Shown in pieces: positions 1 through 9,226 of a stretch of DNA of 64,000 nucleotides. The notes beneath the pieces were generated by a model. The model was not told where the DNA came from and did not search any database. It saw nothing but the letters and a program-made list of their open reading frames with translations. Origin of the DNA: Saccharomycopsis phalli. Taxonomy: Eukaryota; Ascomycota; Saccharomycetes; Ascoideales; Saccharomycopsidaceae. Made by a program: the position numbers and the translations under genes. The stretch is from NCBI GenBank assembly GCA_020342235.1, contig CP073213.1, positions 1,032,501 to 1,096,500 on the forward strand, in the 5' to 3' direction. Within the stretch, counting starts at the first letter, position 1. Each line of letters begins with the position of its first letter.

Positions 1-372
1 AGCGTGTTGAAGGAGGATATCGAGCGGAAAGTCAACATTGCTCCTGCCTCACAGAAGTTGGTGTATCGCGGCTCGATTCTCCAGAATGATCGTACGCTTG
101 CTAGCTATGGCATTGTCGCCCAGACAGAGGTCTTTTTGTTCTTAATCACCAAGGATACCTCCCGGGTCTCGGTCCTCTACTACAAGGATGTTCTCAAGGT
201 CGATACCTTTGACCTCAAGCCAAGCGATACTCTTGGTGCCTTGAAAACCATGATCACCGAAGCTTCAGGGACGCATGATTTTCAAATATGGTTCAAGGGA
301 ATGCCATTGGCTGACGACAAGAATATATCGTCGTACGGCATAGTCGACGGGTCCAAAGTGTTGGTCAAGTAG
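1..372 (+). CDS. tandem ubiquitin-like domain protein, 5' end outside window
   Basis: The frame is open from base 1 (the codon at 4 is GTG), so the true start lies upstream. Two ubiquitin-fold repeats are visible. The first ends in the pattern LVYRGSILQNDRTLASYGI, like the K-I-F-A-G-K-x-L-x-D-x-x-x-L-x-x-Y-x-I stretch of ubiquitin. The second repeats it as IWFKGMPLADDKNISSYGI. The protein ends in KVLVK with no terminal Gly-Gly, so it is unlikely to be conjugated like ubiquitin; a shuttle or adaptor role is possible but is inference. No orthologue recognised. Confidence 0.75.
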   Translation, partial: SVLKEDIERKVNIAPASQKLVYRGSILQNDRTLASYGIVAQTEVFLFLITKDTSRVSVLYYKDVLKVDTFDLKPSDTLGALKTMITEASGTHDFQIWFKGMPLADDKNISSYGIVDGSKVLVK

Positions 373-676
373 CCAGCTTATCTAGCAATTGCCTATGGAT
401 AGTCTGCCATAAAAGTTGAATGAGTCGTACACATGGTCCACCAAACAGTTTTACGACAAACATTAATCTGTTGGTAGCGGAAAAGGGTTGGTGGTCGGTA
501 ATCACTGGTGCAATTTCTATTGATATATACGTCGGATTTGCTAGTACAATATATATATACGCTGTTGGTTTATCAGGCATGACGGTATGTTTTTCAGGTT
601 TTACGCACTGTAGATTTCCACCTGCATACTCGCCTCCATTTTGGCCACCCAATATTTCATTTCACACAACCACTCC
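373..676. other. intergenic, ECM29 promoter side
   Basis: About 300 bases between the ubiquitin-like gene and ECM29. An AT run (atatatatac) near 549 is the only TATA-like element. The ECM29 frame is open from 641 with a TTG, but the first ATG is at 677. Nothing else seen. Confidence 0.5.
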
Positions 677-3600
677 ATGGAAGCAGAACTACAGCTAATC
701 GATAAAGTCGAGCTCAGAATCACGCTTGCTAGCTCCCAAGACAAGTTCCAAGCCAATTTAAATACTTTTCTTGGGCCATTGCTCCTCAAGTTGGCTTCTC
801 CACACAATGAAGTCAAGTCCAAAGTCCGCCAGTTTATTGGCCACTTGATGACGCGAATCAACTCGTATCCGACCATGGAATTACCTGTCGATAAATTGCT
901 TGATCAGGCTGCTCAAGCCGAGTTAGATGGCTCCGTGAAATTGTACACATACTTGTTCATCGCCAAGGCTTTGGAACGTGTGCTGAACCTCTCCTCAATC
1001 ATCGAGTATTTTCCCCGGATTCTAGACATCCTCACCGTGGAAATCACAAAGTCAAACCAGTTGGTTCTTGCACGATGCTTCAATATCTTACTCAAGTTGA
1101 TCGACAAGTTCTCCGAGAATCAGTTGCGTAACTTCTCGGACTTCTACCTGACCACTGAGCATTTCACCGAGTCATTTCTAAAATTGGACCAGGACAAACC
1201 CCGCTTGGACTTTATCTTTGACAAGTTTACCAAATTGCTCTTGTTGGTCAGCGGCAGTAATTCTGGGCCCGGCTTAAATCCAGCTGACGTCAAGTTTCTT
1301 ACCGAAAGTGCTGGTGTGCAATATAACCCCAAATCCTTGAAAGACATCAAACTAAAGGTTGTTTTATTTGTGAATAACTTAAATGTTCAGAACGAAACTC
1401 TCAACTTGAATATTTATTTATTCAATTATCTATTGTTTGCCGGTGGCAACTCCAACTCTGCAATCAGAGACGTTGCCATTAATCTTCTCCGCAGAATCGA
1501 CACCTCAAAATTGGTAGACATTGATGCATTGTTGGATCTTAATGTGACCTACTTTTTGGGTAATAACTGCCTTCCGGTCCCCAGTGACATTCAAGAAATT
1601 ATCATAACCAAGATCTTTCTCAAGAGCAAAAACATTCTCAAGGCTAATCAGAATGTTCTAATTAATATCTCAAAGCAGGGTCTTTCCTCATCCAATTCAA
1701 AACTTGCAAAGTCTTCCATCTTGTTCACCAGGTATGTTGCAGTTCAAAATAAAGGCACCATCAAGACATTTAACAGAAATTTGGCAACCATTGTCTTTGA
1801 CGCAATTCACTCCGATGGTTGGCCAAAACAGACTTCTGGAAACCTGGCGGAGCGGATACTACAATATGAGACCTTGGCTGATTTACTCATTGGTGATACC
1901 AACTTGTTGTTTGAGAATGATTTTCGTTATGTGAAATTCTTTTTTGACTCGTTGAACGGCGAAATTTCCGAAAATATCATTGTTGTTCAAGAATGTTTGG
2001 CCAAGTTGATTAGCGATTTTGGAATCCAGTATAGAAAGCAGGCTGACAAGAGCGAGCTTTCGAGAAAATTGAAGCAATACTTTAAGCCATACTTGGCATT
2101 GAATAAAAGCGACATTGACATTGATGGTGACATCAATATGAATGTCAGTCTATCCGTTTCATCAAGCCGTTTCTTGGCTCTAAAGTTTGTCAACTGCCTA
2201 TTTGATTATCAAGATATTGACGCAAGGTTTCTCAACATTTATGGAAGCTGGGCCAATAATAGATACGATGTAATTGAAAACAGTAATAAGGGCATGAATC
2301 CGTATTGGTTTAGACTCACAAATGGAAATGAGAATATTGTCTTCCCTAAGTTCAGTGACTTGGTTAGTCAGTTGGCATTGGAAATCGACTATTACAAGGC
2401 TAATTCAAGCTGCATATTACCAGATGTGTTGATTAATGGCTTTGAGTATATTTTCAAGGTCCTTGTGATGGAGGTCGTGGGTACAAAAATTCCCATTGAT
2501 GAAGACTGGGACTTTATTATCCAAAAGTCCGTGGAGATTGATGACAAGATTCGAAGCTTGTTAATTCGGTACTTTAACACATTGTCTGCTGATCAAGAAA
2601 ATTCATTAGTTCAGTTTATAAGTATACTTGTGTCGGAGTTACTTAGCCATAACAGCTTGAAAGCTGACACTGACTATAACACAATTTATGAAAACATAAA
2701 GAAGTTTGGACCATTATTCAATTTGTTGCTATCCTTCTGTAACGGTAGTGTCAGACTGAGAGTGGCAACTGCTGAGAATAGCAAAATATTATTAAGCATT
2801 ATTAGTTCTGACAACAAGACTTTTTACAGCAGATTAATTCAAGACTCTGTTGTAATATTGGCAAATGTTACAAAGAATATAAGTGCTGGCTATACCGTTA
2901 GTCAGGGTCTGGTCGATTTTGGGAATAATTCTATTGATATTTTAAACTTCATCGATAGTCTGAATAACGACTTGGTTGTCAGTAGACTAACTATACTTAG
3001 TACATTGATTGGGAACTCAAATCATGATGGCGCTGTATTGCAGAGTTTTGTTGGAAAGTTGTATGATGTATTGAAATTTAACCATGACAATAAGCACTGG
3101 AAGCAGTACGAAGCTCTCTTATTTGGCATCAATGAATTGTGTAAATTTGGATCGTTGGGAAAACTAAGTGATAAATCACTTGTGCAAAAAATCGAAGACT
3201 TGGTGATTGGTAAAGTCAAGAAGTACGATGAGAAGTCGTCCATCACGTTGTCGTATTTATCCTTGATTAATCTAGAAAAGACAATTGAGTGGTTTGACAT
3301 TGTTTATGACACGCATACCTCTAAGCAGAATGAATATTTGTTTGCCAGTGGTGAGGCGATCACTGTTCTTGCCAGTGGCTGGGGTTCAAAGATACTAAAG
3401 AGACTGGAAGGTAATAACCAGCATAGTACTTTGATAGTTAAGGAAGGCTTTTTGGCTGAGATATTTAAAAAAATCTTAAAGGGATGTGCTAACTCTAAAC
3501 CTTCTCTAAGAAAGGCGTGCTGCTTATGGTTACTATCGATTGTTCAATATCTAGGACAGGAAAAATTAATTATAAGCTTTGCAAAGGAAATTCAATTGGC

Positions 3601-6160
3601 ATTTATGCGGTATTTAGTTGATAGCGATGATTTGATCCAAGAATCAGCTGCCACTGGGTTGAGTTTAATTTATGAGTTGGGAGATAGTGACTTGAAAGAG
3701 TCATTGGTCAAGGGATTAATAAAGTCGTTCACCAACTCTACCAGCAGCACCAAATTGAGAGCGGGAACAATCTCGGAAGACACTGAATTATTTGAGCCTG
3801 GGATTCTCAATACACCAGATGGCAGTATCTCTACTTACAAGGATATCTTAAGTTTGGCATCGGAGGTAGGAGATCCTAGTTTGGTCTATAAGTTTATGTC
3901 ATTGACAAAAAGTAATGCCTTGTGGTCATCAAGAAGAGGCATTGCTTTTGGATTGGGAAGCATTATGTCGAAAGCCAATTTGGAAAAGCAATTGCAATCG
4001 AATGATCTGTTGACGAAACGGTTAATTGTGAAGTTATATAGATATAAATTTGATCCAAATGAAAATGTCTCGAGATCCATGACGGAGATTTGGAACATGT
4101 TGATACCTAACCCTAAAATGGTTGAGCAAAACTATGATATTATTATTAAGGAATTGTTGGCTGGATTTGATAATAGAGAATGGAGAGTCCGTCAGGCTTC
4201 TGCAATGGCGATTATTGATTTATTGCAGGTGTGCAAGTTGGACAAGTACGAGCATGATCTAGAAAAGATCTGGACTATGGCATTCCGGGTGATGGATGAT
4301 ATTAAGGAATCTGTTAGGGAAGCAGGGAATAGTTTAATCAAATACTTATCAAACAGTTTGATTCTGTCGTTGGAAGCGAATAGTGACTCGCAGAAGTACT
4401 ATGGCATTTTGGAGAATTTGATTCCAGTTTTGCTCAGCACAAAAGGTATTTTGAGTGGAGTGGAAGAGGTGCAAAATTACTCCATTAGCATTATATTAAA
4501 ATTGTGCATGAAGTCGGGAAAGTCAATCAAGCCGTTTGCACCTAAATTAATTGAAGAATTTATTGTGCTAATGTCGACTGTTGAGCCACAAATTGCCAAT
4601 TATCTTGCCTTGAATGCAGACAAGTACAAGTTGAAGTCATCCGATATTGACGCACAACGGTTGATCAGCGTTGGGAATTCTCCGATAATGGAGGCGATTG
4701 AACGGTTGCTTGATTTGTTGGATGATGATTCTGAGATAGTGAATAGCGTTGTTCTGGCGATCAAGAGAAGCGTGGGATTGCCTTCAAAAGTTGCTGCGAA
4801 CAAGGTCATTGTCAGTTTGGTTACACGACACCGTAGCTTACTCAACAAGAACAATTCATCAAAGCTCTTGAACACGTGCATTTTGCAATTGAAGGACCGG
4901 AACGAGACTGTTGCTATAGCTTATGCAAATGCCATTGGATACTTGTGCAGAGTGGTTAAGTTGAGCGAAGTGGTTGGGTATGGAAATTATTTGAAGGGAA
5001 AGTACTTTGAGAACAAGAGCGATGAGCTGCGCAAGTTGGCTGCGATTGGCTGTTCTTCCGTTGCCAAATACTCCAACGATATGTTCAATTCTGTTGCCAG
5101 TGAGTTTCTTCCCTTTGCATTCGTGGCAAAGCATGATTCTGAAAAGAAAATCTCGAGCAAATTCGACGCGGTGTGGGTGGAGAATACTGGAGGTAATTCT
5201 GCGGTGAAGTTGTACATTGATGAAATATGTAGTTTGGTGTCGGAGCAACTCCAGTCGCAGCATTATTTGATCCGCCAAGTAGCTGCAAAATCCATTGCTG
5301 ATGCCTGTCAGATGCTAGGCCAGAACACTAATGACTCGATTATTGGATTGAGCAGTGGTTTGATATCTAAATTGTTTGATATTCTAATTGAGTCATGCAA
5401 GGGAAGAACATGGGTGGGCAAAGCAGTGGTGTTGAATGGCTTGGTGACTTTTGCTAGTAATTTCAAGAGCCACATGAGTGGTGAAGAGCAGTACCAAAAG
5501 ATTGAGCGGACTGTGTTGACTGAGTCCAGAAAGAAAAATCGGGAGTACCATGAAGAGGCAATCAAGTCGTTGAGTTTGTTTGTGAAGAATTTTTTCTCTG
5601 CTAGTCTATATCATGAGGAAATCGAGATCTTGGCGCCTTTTTTCAAGGACGAGATGTATGTTGACTCTGACGATGAGGACGAGCTGGCAACCACGGCATA
5701 TCCACAAAGGGAGCGGTCGTTAATATTGGCATTGGACAGTTTGGGTGATAGTTTTGCGCTTCAGGATGGGCTGGCCAACTCGGAGTTTGTTCAGTTTTTC
5801 TTTCAGCAGGCGATCCCACAGGTGTTTCAGTTGGAGAATGTGCCAATTACCTGGAAGACCAAGGTATCAGTGTGTGCTAATAGCGTGAAGATTATTGATG
5901 TTCTTATGGATGGCAAAGGCGGAGCTGAGGGTTGTGACTTTGAGAGTTTTGTCAATGTTGTCTTGGCGAATTGTCTTGGAAAGGATGAGATTGAAAACGT
6001 GAGGGTCCAGGCGGTACGAACGTTGGGCAAGATGCGTTGTCTATTGACGACTGGTGAGGGAAAAGTGTTGGAGGGCAAAATATCGCGGGAGTTGGAGTTG
6101 GCTGGGGAAAGGGATCGGTCTACTATAGTCAAGGCTGAGATTGCCAAGGCGCTTGGTTGA
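677..6160 (+). CDS. ECM29: proteasome adaptor/scaffold Ecm29
   Basis: A 1827-residue HEAT-repeat protein, close to the 1868 residues of S. cerevisiae Ecm29. The N-terminus (MEAELQLIDKVELRITLA, then LLLKLASPHNEVKSKVRQ) matches the Ecm29 family signature, and the rest is continuous alpha-helical repeats with an acidic patch (DSDDEDE) near residue 1670. Ecm29 binds the 26S proteasome, tethers core to regulatory particle and takes part in quality control of aberrant proteasomes. The ATG at 677 is chosen over the in-frame TTG at 641 because the family begins close to this point. The 3' neighbour is convergent, with a minisatellite between. Confidence 0.93.
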   Translation: MEAELQLIDKVELRITLASSQDKFQANLNTFLGPLLLKLASPHNEVKSKVRQFIGHLMTRINSYPTMELPVDKLLDQAAQAELDGSVKLYTYLFIAKALERVLNLSSIIEYFPRILDILTVEITKSNQLVLARCFNILLKLIDKFSENQLRNFSDFYLTTEHFTESFLKLDQDKPRLDFIFDKFTKLLLLVSGSNSGPGLNPADVKFLTESAGVQYNPKSLKDIKLKVVLFVNNLNVQNETLNLNIYLFNYLLFAGGNSNSAIRDVAINLLRRIDTSKLVDIDALLDLNVTYFLGNNCLPVPSDIQEIIITKIFLKSKNILKANQNVLINISKQGLSSSNSKLAKSSILFTRYVAVQNKGTIKTFNRNLATIVFDAIHSDGWPKQTSGNLAERILQYETLADLLIGDTNLLFENDFRYVKFFFDSLNGEISENIIVVQECLAKLISDFGIQYRKQADKSELSRKLKQYFKPYLALNKSDIDIDGDINMNVSLSVSSSRFLALKFVNCLFDYQDIDARFLNIYGSWANNRYDVIENSNKGMNPYWFRLTNGNENIVFPKFSDLVSQLALEIDYYKANSSCILPDVLINGFEYIFKVLVMEVVGTKIPIDEDWDFIIQKSVEIDDKIRSLLIRYFNTLSADQENSLVQFISILVSELLSHNSLKADTDYNTIYENIKKFGPLFNLLLSFCNGSVRLRVATAENSKILLSIISSDNKTFYSRLIQDSVVILANVTKNISAGYTVSQGLVDFGNNSIDILNFIDSLNNDLVVSRLTILSTLIGNSNHDGAVLQSFVGKLYDVLKFNHDNKHWKQYEALLFGINELCKFGSLGKLSDKSLVQKIEDLVIGKVKKYDEKSSITLSYLSLINLEKTIEWFDIVYDTHTSKQNEYLFASGEAITVLASGWGSKILKRLEGNNQHSTLIVKEGFLAEIFKKILKGCANSKPSLRKACCLWLLSIVQYLGQEKLIISFAKEIQLAFMRYLVDSDDLIQESAATGLSLIYELGDSDLKESLVKGLIKSFTNSTSSTKLRAGTISEDTELFEPGILNTPDGSISTYKDILSLASEVGDPSLVYKFMSLTKSNALWSSRRGIAFGLGSIMSKANLEKQLQSNDLLTKRLIVKLYRYKFDPNENVSRSMTEIWNMLIPNPKMVEQNYDIIIKELLAGFDNREWRVRQASAMAIIDLLQVCKLDKYEHDLEKIWTMAFRVMDDIKESVREAGNSLIKYLSNSLILSLEANSDSQKYYGILENLIPVLLSTKGILSGVEEVQNYSISIILKLCMKSGKSIKPFAPKLIEEFIVLMSTVEPQIANYLALNADKYKLKSSDIDAQRLISVGNSPIMEAIERLLDLLDDDSEIVNSVVLAIKRSVGLPSKVAANKVIVSLVTRHRSLLNKNNSSKLLNTCILQLKDRNETVAIAYANAIGYLCRVVKLSEVVGYGNYLKGKYFENKSDELRKLAAIGCSSVAKYSNDMFNSVASEFLPFAFVAKHDSEKKISSKFDAVWVENTGGNSAVKLYIDEICSLVSEQLQSQHYLIRQVAAKSIADACQMLGQNTNDSIIGLSSGLISKLFDILIESCKGRTWVGKAVVLNGLVTFASNFKSHMSGEEQYQKIERTVLTESRKKNREYHEEAIKSLSLFVKNFFSASLYHEEIEILAPFFKDEMYVDSDDEDELATTAYPQRERSLILALDSLGDSFALQDGLANSEFVQFFFQQAIPQVFQLENVPITWKTKVSVCANSVKIIDVLMDGKGGAEGCDFESFVNVVLANCLGKDEIENVRVQAVRTLGKMRCLLTTGEGKVLEGKISRELELAGERDRSTIVKAEIAKALG

Positions 6161-6252
6161 ACATTTATATATTAACAGCTGTATAGTGTGGTAATCTAAG
6201 GCATTTTAAATGCAAGAATGATGCGTAGTCATGCTGATTCATAATGGGTAGT

Positions 6253-6494
6253 AAACGTTGATTTGGTGCTGCAGTTTATCATTGGAACGTTGATTTGGTG
6301 TCGCTCATGGAAACGTTGATTGGTGTCGCTCATGGAAACGTTGATTGGTGTCGCTCATGGAAACGTTGATTGGTGTCGCTCATGGAAACGTTGATTGGTG
6401 TCGCTCATGGAAACGTTGATTTGCTGCCACTCATAGAAAAGTTGATTTGCTGCCACTCATGGAAACGTTGATTTGCTGCCACTCATCATGGATA
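6253..6494. repeat. minisatellite, ~25-bp unit, seeded by the adjacent gene end
   Basis: About nine direct copies of a 25-26 bp unit whose core reads aaacgttgattggtgtcgct on the + strand; the copies nearest 6490 read aaacgttgatttgctgccac. The array runs directly into the stop-codon region of the convergent WD40 gene, which reads ctaaacgttaatttggctgc at 6495. That is the same unit with a stop triplet, so the array looks like amplified copies of the gene terminus. Units become less gene-like with distance from the gene. Confidence 0.92.
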
Positions 6495-8876
6495 CTAAAC
6501 GTTAATTTGGCTGCCGCAATCTTGACAAGCCTTGACGACAATAGGCCCGTTTTTGTAGTGAATTTTCTTGGCGACAAACTTTGTACCCTGGCAGTCGCTA
6601 CAGACGGGTTTGCTTGGCATGGTGCGGTTCAATAGAAGCGAGGTGATGCTGTTGCTGCGGTTGCTCAAGCTGTAGAAGCTGCCATTTCTCTTTGGCGGCA
6701 TTCTTTCCTTGGGAGGTAGGATTTCGTCCTTAAAGTCCAAGGGCGGGTTGTCGACCATGTCTCTGAGGGTGACTTCGGGCTCGAAATCGTCAAAGCTGCT
6801 GACGTCACCGGTGCTGGAGATGCTAAAAGTCGAGCGGTCAGCCTTGGGGCTGGAGGGGAGGTCTTTCACCTTTGTTCTTCGCTTTCGCAACTTGTTTGAC
6901 TTGCGAGCTGCGGATTCCTCAGCACATAGTTTGACGTTTTCCATGCGCTGGCTGATGAGATAGCCCTCGACCTGGTCCAAGTGCTTGAAGAAGGGCTCCA
7001 AGTTGATGCAGTCTTTCTTCTTGCGCTTGGACTGCAGCAAGCTTTCGCGGAGGATCTTTCTAATCTGGTATGCGCTGTCGACGCGAAATACGCGGATCTT
7101 GCCCGACTTGTCGGCGGAGACAATGATTGGGAACATGAGCGGGTCCAACAACGCCAAGACGGCGTCGGCGTTCTTCAAGTTTTTCGCGGCGTACAAGAGT
7201 TCCTTGCGCTTTTCGAGCTTGGCCTGGCTGAGGACGCCAGGCATTGGCACGCGCTGCAGGACGTCCTCGTCGTCGTACAAGGTGCTTCCGCCGGTGGAGG
7301 TGGAACCTTTTGTGAGCACGCGCTTGAGCAAGCTGGCGGAGTCTGTGTCTGGCAGCAGGCTGGTTTTGGTGTCGCCGTCGACGACCTTGGAGAACGTGGC
7401 GCACAAGTCGTAGATCGGGTCGTTGGACAAGGACAAGAGGTTCTTTGTCAGGGCGGAGGCGAACGTGACTGCGGTCGCGGGACAGTCATGGGCCAAGACT
7501 GCGTTGCAGTTGACGTTGCGGATGTTTTCCGGCAAGTCAGGGTCGTCCAAAGACAAGGTTTCGTGCTTGTCTGGGTTTTTTTTGAAGATGCCCGAGACAC
7601 CCTTGGACTTGCGCTTCACCTTGGACAAGGTGTCTCTGTCGTTGATGTTCCAGCAATAGATGCGGTCATCCTCAGAGGCGGCAAGCACGTATTTCTGGTC
7701 CGGGTCGCTGCAAGCCGGCGACTGTGCTGCGCGGTTGGGCAACCCCACGAACCGCATGAGCACCTTGCGCTTCTTGGTGCTGTAGAGGCACACTCTGCCG
7801 TCGTTGGCGGTGATGAGGAGCCGCGAGTCTGTGAGTTCGCCCGTGTCGCTGTGCAAGTCTGTGGCCAGGATGCCCGAGATTTTCGCACTGGAGGTGCTCT
7901 TGAGGTCGATCTGCAGGTCGAGCGTGAGGCCCTTGGTCCGGTACGTGTAGACCATGCCGCTGATGGTGCCGACAGCCACAGCGTCGCCACGGTCAAAGAA
8001 CTCGCACGCAGTGATCATGTGCGGCACCGGCTGGTGGAACACCACATCGCCCTGGAGCACGGACCAAAGGCGGACGTGTTTGTCGAGCGAGCCGCTGACA
8101 AAGTAGCGGTCGTCGCGCGGGTGGAAACGGGCGCTGGTGACAAAGTCGCGGTGCTTGAAGACGTGGAGACAGCCTGTGCGGTCGACGTGCCACAAGCGGA
8201 CCGTGCTGTCCATGGAGCCGGTGAGGAGGAAGTTGTTTTTCGACCAGTCGAGCGACAAGACGTCGTTGGTGTGGCCGGCAAACTCCTTGAACGGCGTGTC
8301 GTGGAATAGCGGCGCATAGTCCGCCTCGGCCGTGTGCGAACACCGGCGGCGCGGTTTCTCGTCGGACTTGGCTGGTGACACCACCGAGTCGGTCATCGAC
8401 TCCATGTCGAGGCTGCTAGCGGTGGCGGACCTCTGGACAGACTCGCGGGTATGCTCGTACTCCAATCTGTCCAACGGCGACGAGATGACCTTGTATACCC
8501 GGACCACTGCGTCCTTGCCGGCGGCCGCAAAGTACTTGCCGTCGGGCGAGAACTTCATGCACCACACGGTGGCGTCGTGCGGCGTGCGCCGGCTGGCTCT
8601 CAGGCCCTGGCTATGAACCGAGCGGAGCAGCGTGTCGTCGCCGGTGTGCAATTCCTGGGCCAAGAACATCCGCTTGCAGATGCCTCGGCTCATTTTCACC
8701 TTGCGATTGAGCTTGACGTACTTGGGCTCGCGAAAGAGCTGGTACGCCTTGAGGTCCTTTGCCTCGTGGAAGAACTCGTCGGGCAACGTGTCGATGGTGG
8801 AGGTCTTTCTGTCGCGGGAGAACCTGATGCGCGGGTCGGGATTTGTCCCCGGTGGCAGGGTCGCCGTGTCGCTCAT
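6495..8876 (-). CDS. WD40-repeat protein, WDR44 / Laf1-Dgr2 type
   Basis: 793 residues from the ATG at 8876; the frame extends 66 bases upstream only to a TTG. A basic N-terminal segment is followed by WD40 repeats: WCMKFSPDGKYFAAAGKDAV near residue 105, VLSLDWSKNNFLLTGSMDST near 210 and ARFHPRDDRYFVSGSLDKHV near 250. More blades follow, then a basic KSKRKKKD region and a short C-terminal CSDCQ...CQDCG pair that could bind zinc. The architecture fits yeast YMR102C (Laf1)/YKL121W (Dgr2) and animal WDR44, WD40 proteins linked to membrane traffic, but yeast function is poorly defined. The gene is GC-rich, so a long open frame appears on the opposite strand. Confidence 0.85.
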   Translation of the reverse strand: MSDTATLPPGTNPDPRIRFSRDRKTSTIDTLPDEFFHEAKDLKAYQLFREPKYVKLNRKVKMSRGICKRMFLAQELHTGDDTLLRSVHSQGLRASRRTPHDATVWCMKFSPDGKYFAAAGKDAVVRVYKVISSPLDRLEYEHTRESVQRSATASSLDMESMTDSVVSPAKSDEKPRRRCSHTAEADYAPLFHDTPFKEFAGHTNDVLSLDWSKNNFLLTGSMDSTVRLWHVDRTGCLHVFKHRDFVTSARFHPRDDRYFVSGSLDKHVRLWSVLQGDVVFHQPVPHMITACEFFDRGDAVAVGTISGMVYTYRTKGLTLDLQIDLKSTSSAKISGILATDLHSDTGELTDSRLLITANDGRVCLYSTKKRKVLMRFVGLPNRAAQSPACSDPDQKYVLAASEDDRIYCWNINDRDTLSKVKRKSKGVSGIFKKNPDKHETLSLDDPDLPENIRNVNCNAVLAHDCPATAVTFASALTKNLLSLSNDPIYDLCATFSKVVDGDTKTSLLPDTDSASLLKRVLTKGSTSTGGSTLYDDEDVLQRVPMPGVLSQAKLEKRKELLYAAKNLKNADAVLALLDPLMFPIIVSADKSGKIRVFRVDSAYQIRKILRESLLQSKRKKKDCINLEPFFKHLDQVEGYLISQRMENVKLCAEESAARKSNKLRKRRTKVKDLPSSPKADRSTFSISSTGDVSSFDDFEPEVTLRDMVDNPPLDFKDEILPPKERMPPKRNGSFYSLSNRSNSITSLLLNRTMPSKPVCSDCQGTKFVAKKIHYKNGPIVVKACQDCGSQINV

Positions 8877-9226
8877 GGATGGTTTGTGGATTTGCGGGTT
8901 TGTGGGTTTGTCGATTCGTGGATGGAGGTGGCCTGGTTGCAAAGGTTGCCTCGTTGCAAAGGTGGCTTGTAAGCTAAATCGATTACAGTGTGAAAATCAG
9001 TCCCAATGCAGCCAACGACTGAGTGACGCACTAAGCACTGGGAAAAAAATCTACGGGAAAATATTTCATGACGCTGGAACGTTTTATACACTTGTAAAGA
9101 GGCTGAGGCCTCGGATATTCCCGACACCCGTCGGTAGCGGATAAAATTAAACAGTGCCACGGTACAATATGGCGCAGGGTGTATATGCAGAGACGGTAAA
9201 ATGTCAAAATGATGCTAATAGGGTAT
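8877..9226. other. intergenic, upstream of the WD40 gene
   Basis: About 350 bases between two minus-strand genes. A short imprecise G/T repeat (gtttgtggatttgcgggttt) lies at 8882-8915, just upstream of the WD40 start codon. Nothing else seen. Confidence 0.5.

Noticed and set aside
6981-8309. 442-codon open frame opposite the WD40 gene
   Set aside because: Lies entirely within a GC-rich, clearly homologous gene on the other strand; composition is a codon-bias mirror (Val/Gly/Arg-rich) and no domain is visible.
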